A stretch of 64,000 nt of DNA from Eremophila alpestris peregrina (taxonomy: Eukaryota; Chordata; Aves; Passeriformes; Alaudidae): the NCBI GenBank assembly GCA_009792885.1, contig WMCF01000029.1:5412000-5475999 (forward strand). The letters run 5' to 3'. Positions within the stretch are counted from its first letter, which is position 1, and each line of letters starts with the position of its first letter. The position numbers were made by a program, and so were the translations under genes. The notes under the pieces are model-generated. The model made no database searches, had not been told where the DNA came from, and was given only the letters and a program-made list of their open reading frames with translations. Below, piece after piece: positions 15,001-27,007 of this stretch.

Positions 15001-18000
15001 GGTGGAGCACAATTCAGATGAGGAGCATCTGAGTGGCTGGGGTTGTTCACTCTGGAAAAAAAAGGCTCAGGAGAAAGCTTATCACTCTCTACCTCATATA
15101 TTGGATATACTTATTTACAACACTGAAGTTTGAGAGTCAGTTCCAAAATAATTAACTGTCTTGGAAAATGGTTCTGTTTATAGCCTCAGAATGGAGTTCA
15201 AAACAGATCACACAGGCAATCTGGTTGTCTCACAAATCTGCTTTAAAAGCTATTCAGGTAGTAAGGCAAATATTAAAGCAGAAATATTAAAATAGAGCAG
15301 GTCATTATTTTTTAAAAAGCATATATTTGGGGGGAGGCAAACTTTGTGGGGGGGAAGTGAACTTTGTACCACCACTGGAACACTATTATTTGCCAAGCCA
15401 TGTGTTTTGGCTATGGTTTTCTTTGTTGGGAGTTTTTATTATTTAGTTGTTTTTTATTAATTTTTATAGATTTGAAAGTAGAAGGTTTTAGACCACTTCT
15501 TCATTAGAAAAATATTTTTCTTTCTGTAAACATTAGTGAAAAGATACAACGACCTACAGCTGAAGACAAAGGCATTTTTCTACTGTGAAAAAACTTAAAT
15601 GTTGCCAAAATAAAAGACAAAATGTTATGAGCATCTTCAATTTTGTAAGTAGCAATTTTAAAATGAATGAATAAATATTACTCATTACTTTTACAGAACA
15701 ATTAAATCTGTTGATGAATTCATCAGTTCTTCTGGACTTATTCAGGTAATTGCAAACAGACAATAAATAAACTTTCAAACCTTTATGAATTTACCTTATT
15801 TTCCTTCATGCCAGTAAAGCTGAGTAAATGAGGATAAACTGTTTCCTTCAGCACCTTCCCATCAGGAGGGTACATGCTTTTAGAAAGACCACTGCATAAT
15901 TAAAAAAGAAATTTTAAGCATACAAGACACAGAAAATATTTTTTTTTTAGAAAGCAGAACAGTAACATCCAAGATTCACAAGTTCAATTAAAGGTAACCA
16001 AATAAGTAATTACAGGAGACTTTTTGAAATCACAGCACCAGCTGCCCAAGTTCTACATGGCTAATCTTATTCCTATGTCCCCTGCTGTGTCAAACAAAGA
16101 CTGAGGGCTGTCAAATTCAGGGTAAATCTTTGAGTGCCAAAGTGGTTTTGTTCTGGTTTTTGATCATTTGCAACATGCAGAGATTTTCCATAGTAACCCT
16201 CCCAAAGTTCATCTTATACCTGAACTTTTTGTGTGAATTTCCCATCTGAGCCCACCTGTTCAGCAGCTGGTAGATGTAACTGTGGCCATCTTCTGTCCAG
16301 ATGATAAGTCTGTAAGCTGCCAGCACTTCCCCACCAGCAAAGCACTGGCCACTCTTACAGAACTCAGTACAAAGCAAGGAGAAATCACAATAATCATAGA
16401 CCTAAGTTCAGAAAAACAACTAATTATAAACAAATAGTATTGGCAAATTCATTTTAAGCTAAAGTGGGTTTGGGCAGTGGATCAGTTAACAGAACATGAG
16501 CTGAACTCTTCATAGTTGAACAACTATGTTTCAAGCCTAACACATTTTGATAATTACAAACTACTGTAAAGTCAGAGTGAACCCATACAGTCCAAAGTTA
16601 AAGAAATTGACAGTCAAAAAACCCCAAAAAGTAGCATTAGGGTCTTATAGTCTCATTCAAGGAATTATTAGGAAAAATGCGTGTTACAGATATTTTTCCA
16701 TGAAAAGCCTACTCATTCTACATGTGAACTTTCTCCATAAATGCTTTTGTACAGAATTTAAGCACCCCAAGAGACATCTCAAGGATAGTTTGTAACTACA
16801 TGATTCAAAGATGACTCAGATGTATGTGAAATTTTTTGACCCAGTCTGTCCCCACAGAGATGTTGGAATCAGGTACACAAAATTAAAATAATCCTGAGTG
16901 ATTAGTGTAAGAGAAATTTTGTAGCACTAGAAAAGAAAAATATAGCATTTTTACAATAAATTTCAGTTGAAATACTACATGTTTTCTCTAAAACTGCTAT
17001 TAATTTAAAAAAATTTTTAGTTACTTTATTATAACTACAAGAAAAAGCAATATAGCCTGGGGTCTTTAGTTTTGCTGCTTCTATCAACAAACAAAAGTCC
17101 CTGGCTACTGAGGACTTGCCAACTGTGACTACTTCTGTCATACTTAAACAGGGTTTTTTAATCTTTGTCTCCTTTTCAAATGCACTGTGGAGAGGACTAT
17201 AATGCACTCAGTGCTCTAAAACTGTCCAATACTTAAATCCCCTTCTATCCAGCCAATTTGGTGTTAAACTTTTAAAGCGGAAATACATTCATAAAAAATA
17301 AAAGCTTCATTCAATCTCTTTCACACAGTTAAGATAAGCCAAAAAGTGTTGCAGGCATAATTATATCTGACAATTTGTGAACACTTTCTTTAACCTAAGG
17401 AGGAAAACAAGTATCTGCATGTAAAAATCATATAAGCTTTTCAAAATTAATAACAATAAAACCAAAATGTAATGCTCAGTGATGTACCTGCCAGCACATG
17501 GAGGACACAACCAGAAGAAGCCTTTCTGTGTAAGTACAAAATCTTACTGCTTGACAATTTATACAGTCCAGAGACTTTGATTCCTTCTCGCACACACTTT
17601 GTTTCTCCTTTACAGCAGAGAGGGAAAAAAAGCTATAAAATTTGTTATAGATATCTGAGCTTTTAGACAGAAACAACCCACTGAAAATAAGTGTCTGTTA
17701 AGAGACTTCCAAAATTCAAAGCAACATATAATCCTTATCTAACCATAAAAGACAACAGGGTTCACACTGATATGTAAATGGAAGCATGTAAACATTCAGA
17801 GTAGCTGAGATCATGATCTCACTTAAAGAAATTATAGGAAATGTGGAGAAAGACCAGAGGCAGGCCATAAATAGAAACTGCTGTAATGACTATCTGCTAA
17901 GTATTCTTCAGTCAAAAAATAGCTACAACAACCTATAAACAGAATATCAGATTCAGAAAAGCTGAAGAATATTATGTTTTCCCACTTATTCTTGTTGCAG

Positions 18001-21000
18001 GACAGTCTGAGATGCTGGTGTTGCCATATGTCTTGTTTCTTTTAATACCTTTAAAGGCAGTGGAAAAGCAATTCATTTTCTTAGCTTTGTATTGCTAAAT
18101 GTACTGTTAAAAATGATGTATGTATTTTCACATTTTTGTGGGAATATCAGATATGTTAAAGTCACCCATCAGGCTCAAAATTATTCTATTGGAATTATAT
18201 TTATTAAATAACTTAAAACTGATGTTTTTCTGTTTTTAAAGATACCAACAGTCTCAAAAGAAGGAGTATGTATGCCTGGAATCATGACTATAAAACTGAA
18301 AACCATTTTCTTACAGTATCTTGTGGCTTCAGTTAATTACAAGTAAATCCAACAATATTTATTAAAATAGTGCTCTTTAGAATGTAGCCAGATTGTTACC
18401 AACTCTGCAGCAGTCCCTTCACTAAAGTGGCCTCAGGCCATAAAAAGACTGCACCACACCATATGTTCCTCTGACATCTGTAAGCAGTTGTTAGAGTCAG
18501 AATTTTTACAACATGGCAGTGGGGTTTGCTCTAGGAGTGTTGAAAAGGTGCACCCACCCCAAAAACACCACAGATAAATCAAAAACACCAGGATGGTATC
18601 AAACCTGACAGACTCTCCTCAGGAGCCTGATCCTAACCATGAACAAGTGCTGCCCACACCCTGCAGTTTGTGGAGCTAGGCAGGGATGAGTTACCAACAT
18701 TCAGAGAAGTCTGTTGATATTTTACCATTTCTGCCTCACTGTTGAAATCCCTTTGTGAATTTAGCTTTTAGAGTACAATTAAAGCACAAAAATTGCATCC
18801 CAATTCTAGCAGTTGTTCATGGAAGGTGACAGCTGCTGAGAATATTACCACAAAAAAAGAGTAAGTGAGCTTGAAGATAGAAAAATAGGACACTTGACAC
18901 AGCAAGAGTCTTTTCCAAGTGAAGACAGCATTGTGAAAAGCAGACTGAGGAAAACAAAATCTAAAGAACCATTTTGAAGGAGGTAACAAGGGTGAAGAGG
19001 GAGTACAAAGGCCAATATTGAAGAGCTTTGAGCTGAAAGGACAGAGTGAAGGGGTTCAGGATCACAGGGAAGCGTTGCAACTTAAGCATCCTGGAATATG
19101 AAAAGACAAGAAGCCTGGCCAAAAGGTAGTGCAGTTGTCAAGGCAAAAGCTGTCCAGTGACTCAATTTTAAATAATGCTATGTGTCTTCAGAATTCTGTA
19201 ACAAAAGTAATAAAATCTATTTAATACACATCCAGAAGATATAAATGCATTCATTTTCTGCTTCAATGTAGCCTTTACTTGAGAACATTCATGTTAACAC
19301 TGACCTGAATGCTACTCAGAGATGAAGATAGGTCCCACACTTTGAGAACTCCAGCTGCAGACACTGCAACCAAAGAGTCTTCTGTGAAAAGTTAACAGTG
19401 AGACAGTCAACAGGAAGCCAAGTTCCAACAGAACCTACCTATTCAGCACTAAAACAATGATTCTGTAAGACACTACTTAGATGAAACATCAGCTGTACAC
19501 AAAAAATAATTATATAAAGAAATACAAAACATGTAAGCAAACAGGGAATAAGTAAATGATATACAGAAATACAAAACATGTAAGCAAACAATGACTAATG
19601 TATTAACAGAAGGCACAGAACTGTGGTATTGTGCCTTTAATTTATCTGATATTACAAAAGTTACTTATACTTAAATAAAAGAAATGAGCTGCTTACAGCC
19701 AGTGTAGAAGGTGGTTTTTTTTTCTAAAAAAACATATGAAATAAAACAGGACCAATATTAGGAGCCTTAAAAACACCTCTTTTGTGATCAGTGAAACATT
19801 AACATCTACATAACATCTCTGTGAAACTTGATATTTAATCAAGTAGGATCATACCATCTATACAGAAATATCACAATTTATTTTGCCTACATAAACACCT
19901 GCAAAACACATACCTTGAATTCTTGCAGAGTGCACAATACACATGCAATTTATCCAATCAGAAGACTGAGATGATAAAGTGTGAAGAACACCCAAAGTTT
20001 TAGCATCAATAATAAGAACATCTTGATACTCTCCACAACAAAGAAGCCAGCCTTCACCTGTCATTCGGAATGAGCAATGGTAATACTGTCCAAGTGCAAA
20101 ACAGAGAGTGAGCACACAGATTTTTATGTGCCATACAGATTTTTACACTGAACATGTCACAATCAACACTTGTAGCATCACTAAAAAATCTAAAGCATAG
20201 GTGAAACCATACACAATATTGCTATTGACACTAAGGCACACAGCTTAGTAAAAGGTGCTTCACACTGGAAGCAGCACCTGTTCTTCCTAAATATTAGGAT
20301 TTTTGTAATTTTGGGAAGAAAGGCAGGTGCTAATTTTCCCTATAAATTGCTCAGGAGTTTGACGCTTGTCTCTCTGAGAGGCCCCTCTCCCTTCAATAAA
20401 GCTCCTATGATCAAGAGTTGTATGTAAAGAAAAAATCAAGTGAAGATGCAGAATATTCATAATTAAATTTTTCATAATGAATTTCTGATTACTTTCCAGA
20501 AATTCTATGGGGATTTCAACTCCATAGGATACTTTTAATTCTGACATTAAATGCTCTAGTGTTCAGAAGACTCTTTCTCAGCAATCACATAAAGGAAAAA
20601 AACACAAACCAGACACAAAGCAAAGAAACAGAGACAGGGACTATGAGGATTTCTTTTTTTGCTAGGTGCATTTTATGTGCAAGGACACCTGCAGTGTATC
20701 TTTAGCTGTAATTGTAAACAATTTCTATAAATGCATAAGCAGCCCCCTCAAAGCAGATTTACATTTAATACTAACCTGAAAATAAAGGGAACAATCATGT
20801 AGTCATACAAAAATATCAGACAACCAAAAAAAACCCCTGCACCTCATTTCCAATTTTTCTGTAAAGTTCTGGTTATATAATAATTCTCATTTTTTTCAGT
20901 CAACTAACTGAATTGTGAAAATAAAAGTAGTATAAATAACTGGAAATAGTACTACAGCTATTATGAATGAACAGACATAGAAATGCTTAGAATTTACAAT

Positions 21001-24000
21001 TACTGTTACCATTAAATTAGGCTTGAAAAAGAGGATTTTTATCATCAGTTATTCCTCTGAGAAAAGTCCACACTGGTCAAGATCCACAAATGTTTAAGTG
21101 TTGACCCTGGTGTTAAATTTCATTTCAAATGGCAAATATTCAGTTTGCACTACTTGACATCTGCCATTCATAGCTAAATCATCTACACTGAACAAAAGGA
21201 ACCTACTAGAGCAGATAGGTTAGTAGTTCAATTAAAACCAAATATTAACTACAGCACAAGCAACCTTCCCCCATGGAGCAACAAGAAAATATATGCAACA
21301 AAATACACACATAAAACCACAATTTATCAGAACTATCTGAAGGCTGCATTTTAAGAGTAGTTTCCACTCCTAACAGCACCTACTTTTACCTAAGAAAGTT
21401 TTCCTGTTAAATGCTCCTATTTTCCTTTAGCTATCTTGCCCAAGTTATTAAACAAAAATAATTATTAGCCACAATTAGGTTCAGCTCATTTCTAATAGAG
21501 ACAAATATCTATTTTCAACAAGTATTTGTTACACTGATTCGAAGACTAAGAATGAATAATCTGCCTCTGATCTTCACAAAAAAGTACAGATTGTCAGCTA
21601 ATCAGCAAGGCCAGATCTGCCTACTTCCTTGCAGAACTTGGCTATAAATTCATCTATTAAAATCTAATAAGGATTTAATTAACTAGAACGTAACAGGTCA
21701 TACTGCACCTCAAATTATAAATTAAGTATTGTTTTGGTTGTGTACATACATTCACTTAAGGAATATATACACTTTAAGCATATGCACAAATAAAAGTGTA
21801 GAATAATTACTAATTCATACACATACATATATGTAAAAACAAATAATTAAGAAGTTAATCTTCCATAATTTTGGATTCCAAATTGGCTGTGCTTTGGAGT
21901 TCCATGAAAGCTCAGATTTCCATCATTTGGAGCCTTAGTTCCACCCTAGACCCTCACTGAAGAAAAATAGCATTTTCATTAATACATGAGTCCTGGGACT
22001 CTCCTCTACTAACACACCCAGAAATAAGCCATGTCCCAGAATCAAACTCATAGATGTTGGGTCCCTCAACACATGAAATACATGTTTATTTATTTATACA
22101 TACACATGAAATACAAGAGTATATATTTGAAATACTCATGTGTATTTCAAACTCTCCCACACTCCAAAATCTAGATACTCATTTTACCTGGATACAGATT
22201 TAACCAGACTCATGAAATTACCTGAAGCAGTATGAATGAAAGGGTATTTCTGAAAATGGGGTGAAGTTTTTTGGAGACCAGGATGTCTGCACCAAAACCA
22301 TTCAAAAGTTTAAAAATAAGTCTTTCAGCAGATTGTCTCACAGTGTTTGGCCAGATTACTTGTGGTTTTAAAATGTCATGAAAAAGCCAACATCAAACTT
22401 GAAGCTTCCATGCAATCTTAACATGACAAGAGCAAAGATTAAGACCATTTCACTTGGCTACCTGATGCACAAACAATAAGTTAATCAACACTGCATTTCA
22501 AATATTTGCAGCTTAAAAGTAATCATTCTGATTTGATTAAGGAATTCAGAGGAATATAAAAGTCTCAATTCTTAGGAGAAAAAACCTGAAAAAGGGATAA
22601 AGACAGGGTCTTTTCTCCTATGTTATGAGTTTTATATTTAAAACTTTCTGAAAAATATCACATTAATAAAGCAAAACTCTTGTAATGAACAGAGACCCCA
22701 TGAAAAGTTACTATACTTACATGGATTGCTGTATGCCTATAAGGAAGCTTTGTGTTCTCAATGCACTGTCCACTAGTGACATTCCAAACACACATCTCCC
22801 TGCCAAAGACAACTTCATATTATTCTCTGTCATTTCCACTCAATTGGCTGGAATAATTTTGTGCTACCAAGTTTTTCTTTAGTGCTGTATTTAAGTGCAG
22901 TCTGGTCTTTTATAAAGCTTTTTGTTACAGATTGCTGGGTAAGAAAATGTAGTCATTAGGAGGGGGATGACATGCAGTATCTATTTCTTTTTGTTTTGGT
23001 AATTACACCCTACTGCCTTGCAACCAACCTGACTTTAAGACCAACTCTGGTCTACAACAAATTGTAGGTATACTGCCATTACAGCTCGTCAACATGTCAC
23101 TGTAACTATCTGTCACTGGAACTACATCCTCCTGAAAATGATTCATTTCACTGAACTTAAACCAGACGTTTCAAAAAGCATTATGCATCTTTTCCCGTAT
23201 CAGACTTCAGCTCTTGAGAGGAACATCTTTTGTAAAGAAGAAACAGTGCCATCATGAGGCTGTTCCCGAAATCTGCTCTCAATGCACTCAGCCACCTGAG
23301 TACCTGTGCAACACAACCACTACACTTGGGCACACCTGCCTTATCTACACATTATTCAACATGCAGTGGGACTGGATTACAAGAGACAATCAAATTAAAT
23401 TTGTAAATGAGGCTGGATGAGATGTGTTATCATAGTTCAGCAACTGAATGTTAAACTTTGATGCTTTTAGATTTAAAAAAAACAGACATTACTTCCAGAA
23501 ATGAAAAGATTTATTTCATTATTTCTGACGTTACATTGTAAGAAATTTTCTGTATCAAGACTTAAAGTTCACATTGGAGAGAGTATTTTATTATATAAGA
23601 AATCCTACTCAGTCATTTACATTTTAACCTATTTTCCCATTTTATGCTAAACTCTAGGTATTATTTAATATTTTTCAGCTGAGCAATAGCAGCATCAAAG
23701 TTTGTAGATCCAAAGTCAGAACTTAAGTGAAAGCTTTACACTGTTTGTTAAACATTTCAGAGCAATGATTTTCTCCTTGTTTATATCAGAATGTTACTGC
23801 TTTAGCTACATTACTGTGACACATTCCTACAAACATGGACAAATGAGACCAGAATGCCAGAATGTAACTTCAGCTTCTGGATGATATATTCAATTTACTG
23901 TATGTACTAATAAGGAGTGAGCAATATCACACATTCCTGTAGGACAGGTTCGTCATTTGACATCAGTGAGAACTCATGAATCATTAAAGTCATTTAAAGA

Positions 24001-27000
24001 CTTCCATATTAGAAGTACAAAAAATAATGTTCAATGCTCATTGTTTTGGGATTAGTCAGTTACAGAAACTCTGAAAATCATCTGGAGTGGAACAGGGAAG
24101 ATTATCATAGAATCATCTTCCATACAATTTCTTCCATCCACACTACAAGGAGACGGAAACTTGAAAATGGCAGAAGTGAATTATTAACAAGCCAGAAAAT
24201 TCAGTTTGGCAAACCCTCCATCTCCTGAAGACAAGGCTTCCTATTTGTAATTATCTCAACTTCATGTTGCAACCTTACAGGGATCAGTGATGGATGCTCT
24301 GGCCTTACGTAATACAGATGAGAAGTCTGCAGTAATTTGGTAAAAATGAACACTTAAATGGGCCAGAAGACAATTCAAAACTACCTACACACATTCCAAA
24401 CAAGTCTAATGACCCCTTCAGAGATAAAAACTTTAGGATGTGAACACCTGTGTATGGTATATCTATAGCAATATCCTCATTTGTGTCATAATACTTTCCA
24501 CCCCAGTTCTTTGGGAAATACTGTATCTTTGCTCCCAGTATGATGTGGAAGCAGTACTGCTCAGCATTCAGAACTGGGATGAAAAGCAGTTTCATCTCAG
24601 AACTCTTGAGCAGAACTGTAGAAGGGCAATCCAAAACTGGTTGTGTAGATTTCTCACCCTCTCTGCATAAGCATAACATAAATAGTACTGTTTATGACTA
24701 CCTGTCCAGTGAGGCAGTCTAATCTTTCAAGACTAAGAAGCTTGGAATAGTTTTTTGAAGGTTATCCCTTTCTTGTATACTCATAATTGAATGAGAGAAG
24801 CAGACAGGCATCCTAGCAGCTGGAAAGGATAAATAACCTACTCAGTGAGAAACCAGTAGCCTTAAGGGCTGGAAGGTACAGATTGAAGGACAATTGACAG
24901 GTACTCTTCATGGAAAGCCATTTTAACAGAGCTGTTAATTAAAAAAGTCCTGTTAATTAAAAAAGATGAACCCAAACAAAAACAAACAAACAAAAAATAA
25001 AAGATGGGAACATAATTAAGCAGCCAGACAAAATTGCTTAAGAAAGCAAGCAGCTAGCCCTAACTATTTTCAACAGCTGAAATCCTAAACAGAAAATCTT
25101 CAGACCCTAATTGTAAAGTTTATCAAATATTCTGAAGTGAACCCTAGCAGAAGTGCAGGAAACAGTTTAACTCAAGTGATAGGCTATGTAATAACAAATA
25201 TATAGCAGAAAAGCTGCAAGATCAGGGCCCTCTGAAAGGACATGCTCAAAAACAGCAGATAATATTTAAAGACAGAAAAGGAGCACATATGCCTTTAATT
25301 CATGGGCATTCTGTGTTCCCATACATACTAACTGAGGAACCATAAACCACATCAGAGTACATTAGCCTCTTTTACTGGTTCAGGTCTCAAGACAGAGTTC
25401 AGGAAGAAACAGAAAAGAACACCATGATATTCAAATGCGGTTGAACTTCTTGATGCCCTCCAATAACCCATTAATTCCCCTTCAAATAGGGTCTAGCCAA
25501 CCTCTTTTAATAATTCCTTTTTCTCCATCTACTAAGTGGATATGTGAATCTGCCAAACCTTTCTGTTGTCCATGGGACAAGGCCCTTAGTTGGACTATTG
25601 TATATTAACAATGTAGTCACTATCCTAAGTAGCTGCTATCACTTTAATATCATGGAAGTAGATTGAAACATTTCTGCAAATGCATAATCTGACCTACACT
25701 TGACACACATTTCATGATTTAAGGAATGAATAATTGAATATTCAGTTACCTACCCATTTTCAGTAGCACTTACTACATATGGCTGTTTCTCAAACTCTCT
25801 TGCTTTTGCCAAACAAGTTACAGAAGCAGTGTGGCCAAAGAGAATTTCTTTAGATGAAATCTAGGAGAATAATATAATGATTTATCTTAAGCAATTTCTG
25901 TATAAACTAAGGATATCTAAAACCAAGAGACTATTACTTGTAGACATATATAATTGTCAACCTGCTTTATATTCATATGTTATTCAGTCATGTTTCTGGA
26001 ATGCAGAAAGATGTGGATGAATTTTTATGCAGTTTGCATAAAGCTAAGTTTCTTTAATCATTGCATTCATCTTCAGAAAAATGTATGGAACATCAAATGC
26101 AACATCTCTGGCCTTCACCCTACAGCATGCACCAAAAGTGGCACAGAGAAGTAGACACTGATAAACCAAAGCTCTTAAACATGTGTTTTCATACCAAATG
26201 TTTAAATAACCTCTCTGATGATCATAACTGCATGCAAACCATTTAATTGGAAAAGGTAGCCTTATAAAAGCACAACATTTCAGGCTGTGTTTGAATACAA
26301 ATGGGAAAACTAAATTTAAAAAAAGAGACTAGAACCACAGTTCTAGAAACACAGAATTTAAAAAAAAAAAAAACAGGATCTGTTTTCACTCCACTCCATT
26401 CTTGGGAAAATAAATGTGAAATGATCAAAGCAATGTGCATCTTAATTACATCAAAAAGAGAAGTTTCATCTTGCTGCCTCCATCTTGGTAGACAGATTTG
26501 GTTTTATAAGTAGGCACCTTTTCTTTAAAGGTCACACTCAGTAATTGATTTACAAAAGCAAAAAGCCTTCACAAATAGGAATCATGATAATTGTTTATAT
26601 TTACTTGCTGTCATTACAGTCTCAATTTATAATCCACAGGTCATGCTAATCTATGAAAAATTCTCCAAAGTCTGCAAATAAAGTTGCTCATATAGACATT
26701 TCACTTTCTGCTTCATGAGCTTCCTATAACAAATATCACACTATCTTTAAAAATTCATCTGAGTAAGTGCAAGTCCGGATAATCCTATTGCCAATAATGA
26801 AAGATAAAACTCCAGTCTGTCTATTTGGCAAACTGTAGCACAGTGGGCACAAACCTGTAAGTCTGATGAAAGATCCCAGAGACAAATTTGTCCTTCTTGG
26901 CTCCCTGTAACTATGGTCTGCTGGTCATCTGTGATCATAACAGCAGTGATGCTGTGAGAGGGAGCTGTTCTCCCCCACACAGCCACAGCCAGTACCAATG

Positions 27001-27007
27001 TCTTCAT
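2804..27007 (-). CDS. WDR72: WDR72, WD repeat protein 72, 5' part: 13 coding exons, codons 1-653, 3' end off the window
   Basis: Joining the minus-strand exons 27016-26855, 25860-25754, 22799-22721, 20085-19914, 19381-19305, 17607-17488, 16401-16256, 15891-15795, 14512-14371, 14100-13855, 13328-13108, 11824-11629 and 3006-2804 gives one uninterrupted frame of 653 codons. All junctions are GT-AG and in phase. The product tracks human WDR72 (recalled from memory) from the first residues on. WD-blade ends are visible as ICLWDL, MCVWNV, LKVWDL, LWHIPD, VICWDI and VYIWEI. WDR72 is the vertebrate paralogue of WDR7 (rabconnectin-3 beta) and belongs to the family linked to endosomal and vesicular trafficking and V-ATPase control. 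In mammals it is required for enamel maturation and has been linked to renal acid handling. WDR7 is less likely because residues such as HLQKRQCLLHARKHLFP follow WDR72. The C-terminal exons lie left of position 1. Confidence 0.96.
3007..11628 (-). other. WDR72: WDR72 intron 13, 8.6 kb
   Basis: AT-rich intronic DNA bounded by the exon 13 donor and exon 14 acceptor. No exon, RNA gene or recognisable full repeat was found. A short TG-rich stretch sits near 4003-4023. A sequence near 3400 resembles a CTCF core on the minus strand (CACTAGAGGACA), at low confidence. Confidence 0.75.
11629..11824 (-). CDS. WDR72: WDR72 exon 13, residues 521-586 (first base of 586)
   Basis: The 196-base exon follows the acceptor CTGTTTTGCAG and starts LKDQSIVCCVCSDHSVAILH. 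It continues LQKRQCLLHARKHLFPVKKI and ends in the blade terminus SVYIWEIETG at ACAG|GTAATA, phase 1. The LLHARKHLFP and VYIWEIETG blocks decide WDR72 over WDR7. Confidence 0.97.
13108..13328 (-). CDS. WDR72: WDR72 exon 12, residues 447-520
   Basis: A 221-base exon follows CTTGTTTCAG and starts DNLPYKVLNGHSSRVTCLLY. The blade ends in SGGQDSVVICWDIFTGGILH, and the exon ends SPEHYR at CTACAGA|GTAAGT in phase 0. The GH...WD spacing is that of a canonical WD40 repeat. Confidence 0.95.
13855..14100 (-). CDS. WDR72: WDR72 exon 11, residues 365-447 (first base of 447)
   Basis: The 246-base exon starts AGATCCC after CCTTTAG, giving EIPITTVWTLQDNFDKHHSM. It includes SSVYIPGLDKLVCGCENGKI and ends TTAAAG|GTAAGT in phase 1. 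The WTLQDNFDKH block is characteristic of the WDR7/WDR72 family, and the rest follows WDR72. Confidence 0.96.
14371..14512 (-). CDS. WDR72: WDR72 exon 10, residues 318-365 (first base of 365)
   Basis: The acceptor is TTTTTCAG. The product starts SLPFAMGFMNERKEPFYKVL, then FSGEASGRITLWHIPDVPVS and TFDGSPK. It ends CCAAAAG|GTTTGG in phase 1. Length is 142 bases. The FSGE.SGRITLWHIPDVPVS core is shared with human WDR72. Confidence 0.96.
14957..15095 (+). mobile_element. CR1 LINE fragment, sense on plus strand, decayed
   Basis: The stretch around GAGCATCTGAGTGGCTGGGG, GTTGTTCACTCTGG, AAGGCTCAGGAGAAAGC and TTATCACTCTCTAC follows the well-known 3' part of CR1 retrotransposons (consensus GGGGCTGTTCAGCCTGGAGA then AGGCTCAGGGGAGACC). 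It is truncated on both sides and diverged, lies inside WDR72 intron 9, and has no coding capacity. CR1 is the dominant LINE of birds and other sauropsids. Confidence 0.7.
15795..15891 (-). CDS. WDR72: WDR72 exon 9, residues 285-317
   Basis: A 97-base exon follows TTATGCAG and encodes GLSKSMYPPDGKVLKETVYP then HLLSFTGMKENK. It ends AATAAG|GTAAAT in phase 0. Human WDR72 has [20 protein letters not shown] here. Confidence 0.95.
16256..16401 (-). CDS. WDR72: WDR72 exon 8, residues 237-285 (first two bases of 285)
   Basis: The exon starts after GAACTTAG with VYDYCDFSLLCTEFCKSGQC. It continues through FAGGEVLAAYRLIIWTEDGH to SYIYQLLN, ending AACAG|GTGGGC in phase 2. Length is 146 bases. The sequence GHSYIYQLLN is shared with human WDR72. 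Confidence 0.96.
17488..17607 (-). CDS. WDR72: WDR72 exon 7, residues 197-236
   Basis: A 120-base exon of exactly 40 codons in phase 0 follows the pyrimidine-rich acceptor ending GTAAAG. The product runs EKQSVCEKESKSLDCINCQA then VRFCTYTERLLLVVSSMCWQ. The human counterpart has RFCTYTERLLLVVFSKCWK. The donor is CAG|GTACAT. Confidence 0.95.
17608..19304 (-). other. WDR72: WDR72 intron 6
   Basis: Intronic DNA between exons 6 and 7. The part from about 18480 to 19150 is less AT-rich and purine-rich on the plus strand, and looks like an old interspersed repeat, but I cannot name a family. No exon was recognised. Confidence 0.6.
19305..19381 (-). CDS. WDR72: WDR72 exon 6, residues 171-196
   Basis: This 77-base exon lies between TTTTCACAG and CAG|GTCAGT. 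It encodes [20 protein letters not shown] then SLSSIQ, with the blade terminus LKVWDL. It enters in phase 1 and leaves in phase 0. It matches human [20 protein letters not shown]. Confidence 0.95.
19518..19590 (+). repeat. Partial tandem repeat, 47-bp period
   Basis: AGAAATACAAAACATGTAAG followed by CAAACA occurs at 19518 and again at 19565. One full 47-base period is followed by a partial second copy inside a WDR72 intron. Confidence 0.85.
19914..20085 (-). CDS. WDR72: WDR72 exon 5, residues 114-171 (first base of 171)
   Basis: The acceptor is TTGGACAG, followed by TATTACCATTGC. The product begins YYHCSFRMTGEGWLLCCGEY and continues QDVLIIDAKTLGVLHTL, almost identical to human WDR72. It ends in phase 1 at CAAG|GTATGT. 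Length is 172 bases. Confidence 0.96.
22101..22144. repeat. Nested short inverted repeat
   Basis: TACACATGA (22101-22109) pairs with TCATGTGTA (22136-22144), and inside it GAGTAT (22117-22122) could pair with ATACTC (22132-22137). The two pairings overlap by two bases and are alternatives. It is AT-rich and intronic, with no function implied. Confidence 0.6.
22721..22799 (-). CDS. WDR72: WDR72 exon 4, residues 87-113
   Basis: The 79-base exon follows TTTGGCAG. It completes the split glycine codon and encodes [17 protein letters not shown] then LPYRHTAIH, ending at CCAT|GTAAGT in phase 0. MCVWNV is the WD terminus of the second blade. Human WDR72 reads [20 protein letters not shown] at this point. 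Confidence 0.94.
24932..24966 (+). repeat. Short tandem duplication, 18-bp unit
   Basis: CTGTTAATTAAAAAAGTC is repeated at once with one mismatch near the end. It lies in WDR72 intron 3. Confidence 0.8.
25754..25860 (-). CDS. WDR72: WDR72 exon 3, residues 52-87 (first two bases of 87)
   Basis: The exon follows a CTCCTAG acceptor and encodes ISSKEILFGHTASVTCLAKA and then VSATENG, a GH...WD type blade start. It ends AATGG|GTAGGT in phase 2. Length is 107 bases. It is too short to stand out as an isolated open frame and was found by extending the gene model. Confidence 0.94.

Larger units (their letters stand above)
14513..17487 (-). other. WDR72: WDR72 introns 7-9
   Basis: Introns between exons 7 and 10 (16402-17487, 15892-16255 and 14513-15794). 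The last of these hosts a decayed CR1 fragment, listed separately. The rest is AT-rich and without recognisable features. Confidence 0.65.
19382..22720 (-). other. WDR72: WDR72 introns 4 and 5
   Basis: AT-rich intronic DNA flanking exon 5. It holds a 47-bp-spaced direct repeat at 19518-19590 and a nested short hairpin at 22101-22144, each listed separately. No further exon was recognised. Confidence 0.7.
22800..26854 (-). other. WDR72: WDR72 introns 2 and 3
   Basis: Intronic DNA around exon 3. It contains a small tandem duplication at 24932-24966 and a (CAAA)-rich stretch at about 24975-25000. A 124-codon minus-strand open frame at 24305-24679 lies in intron 3. It has no family resemblance, so I treat it as chance. 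Confidence 0.7.

Noticed and set aside
24305..24679. 124-codon minus-strand open frame in WDR72 intron 3
   Set aside because: No recognisable family and no paired splice sites. It lies within an intron, and a plus-strand frame overlaps it.
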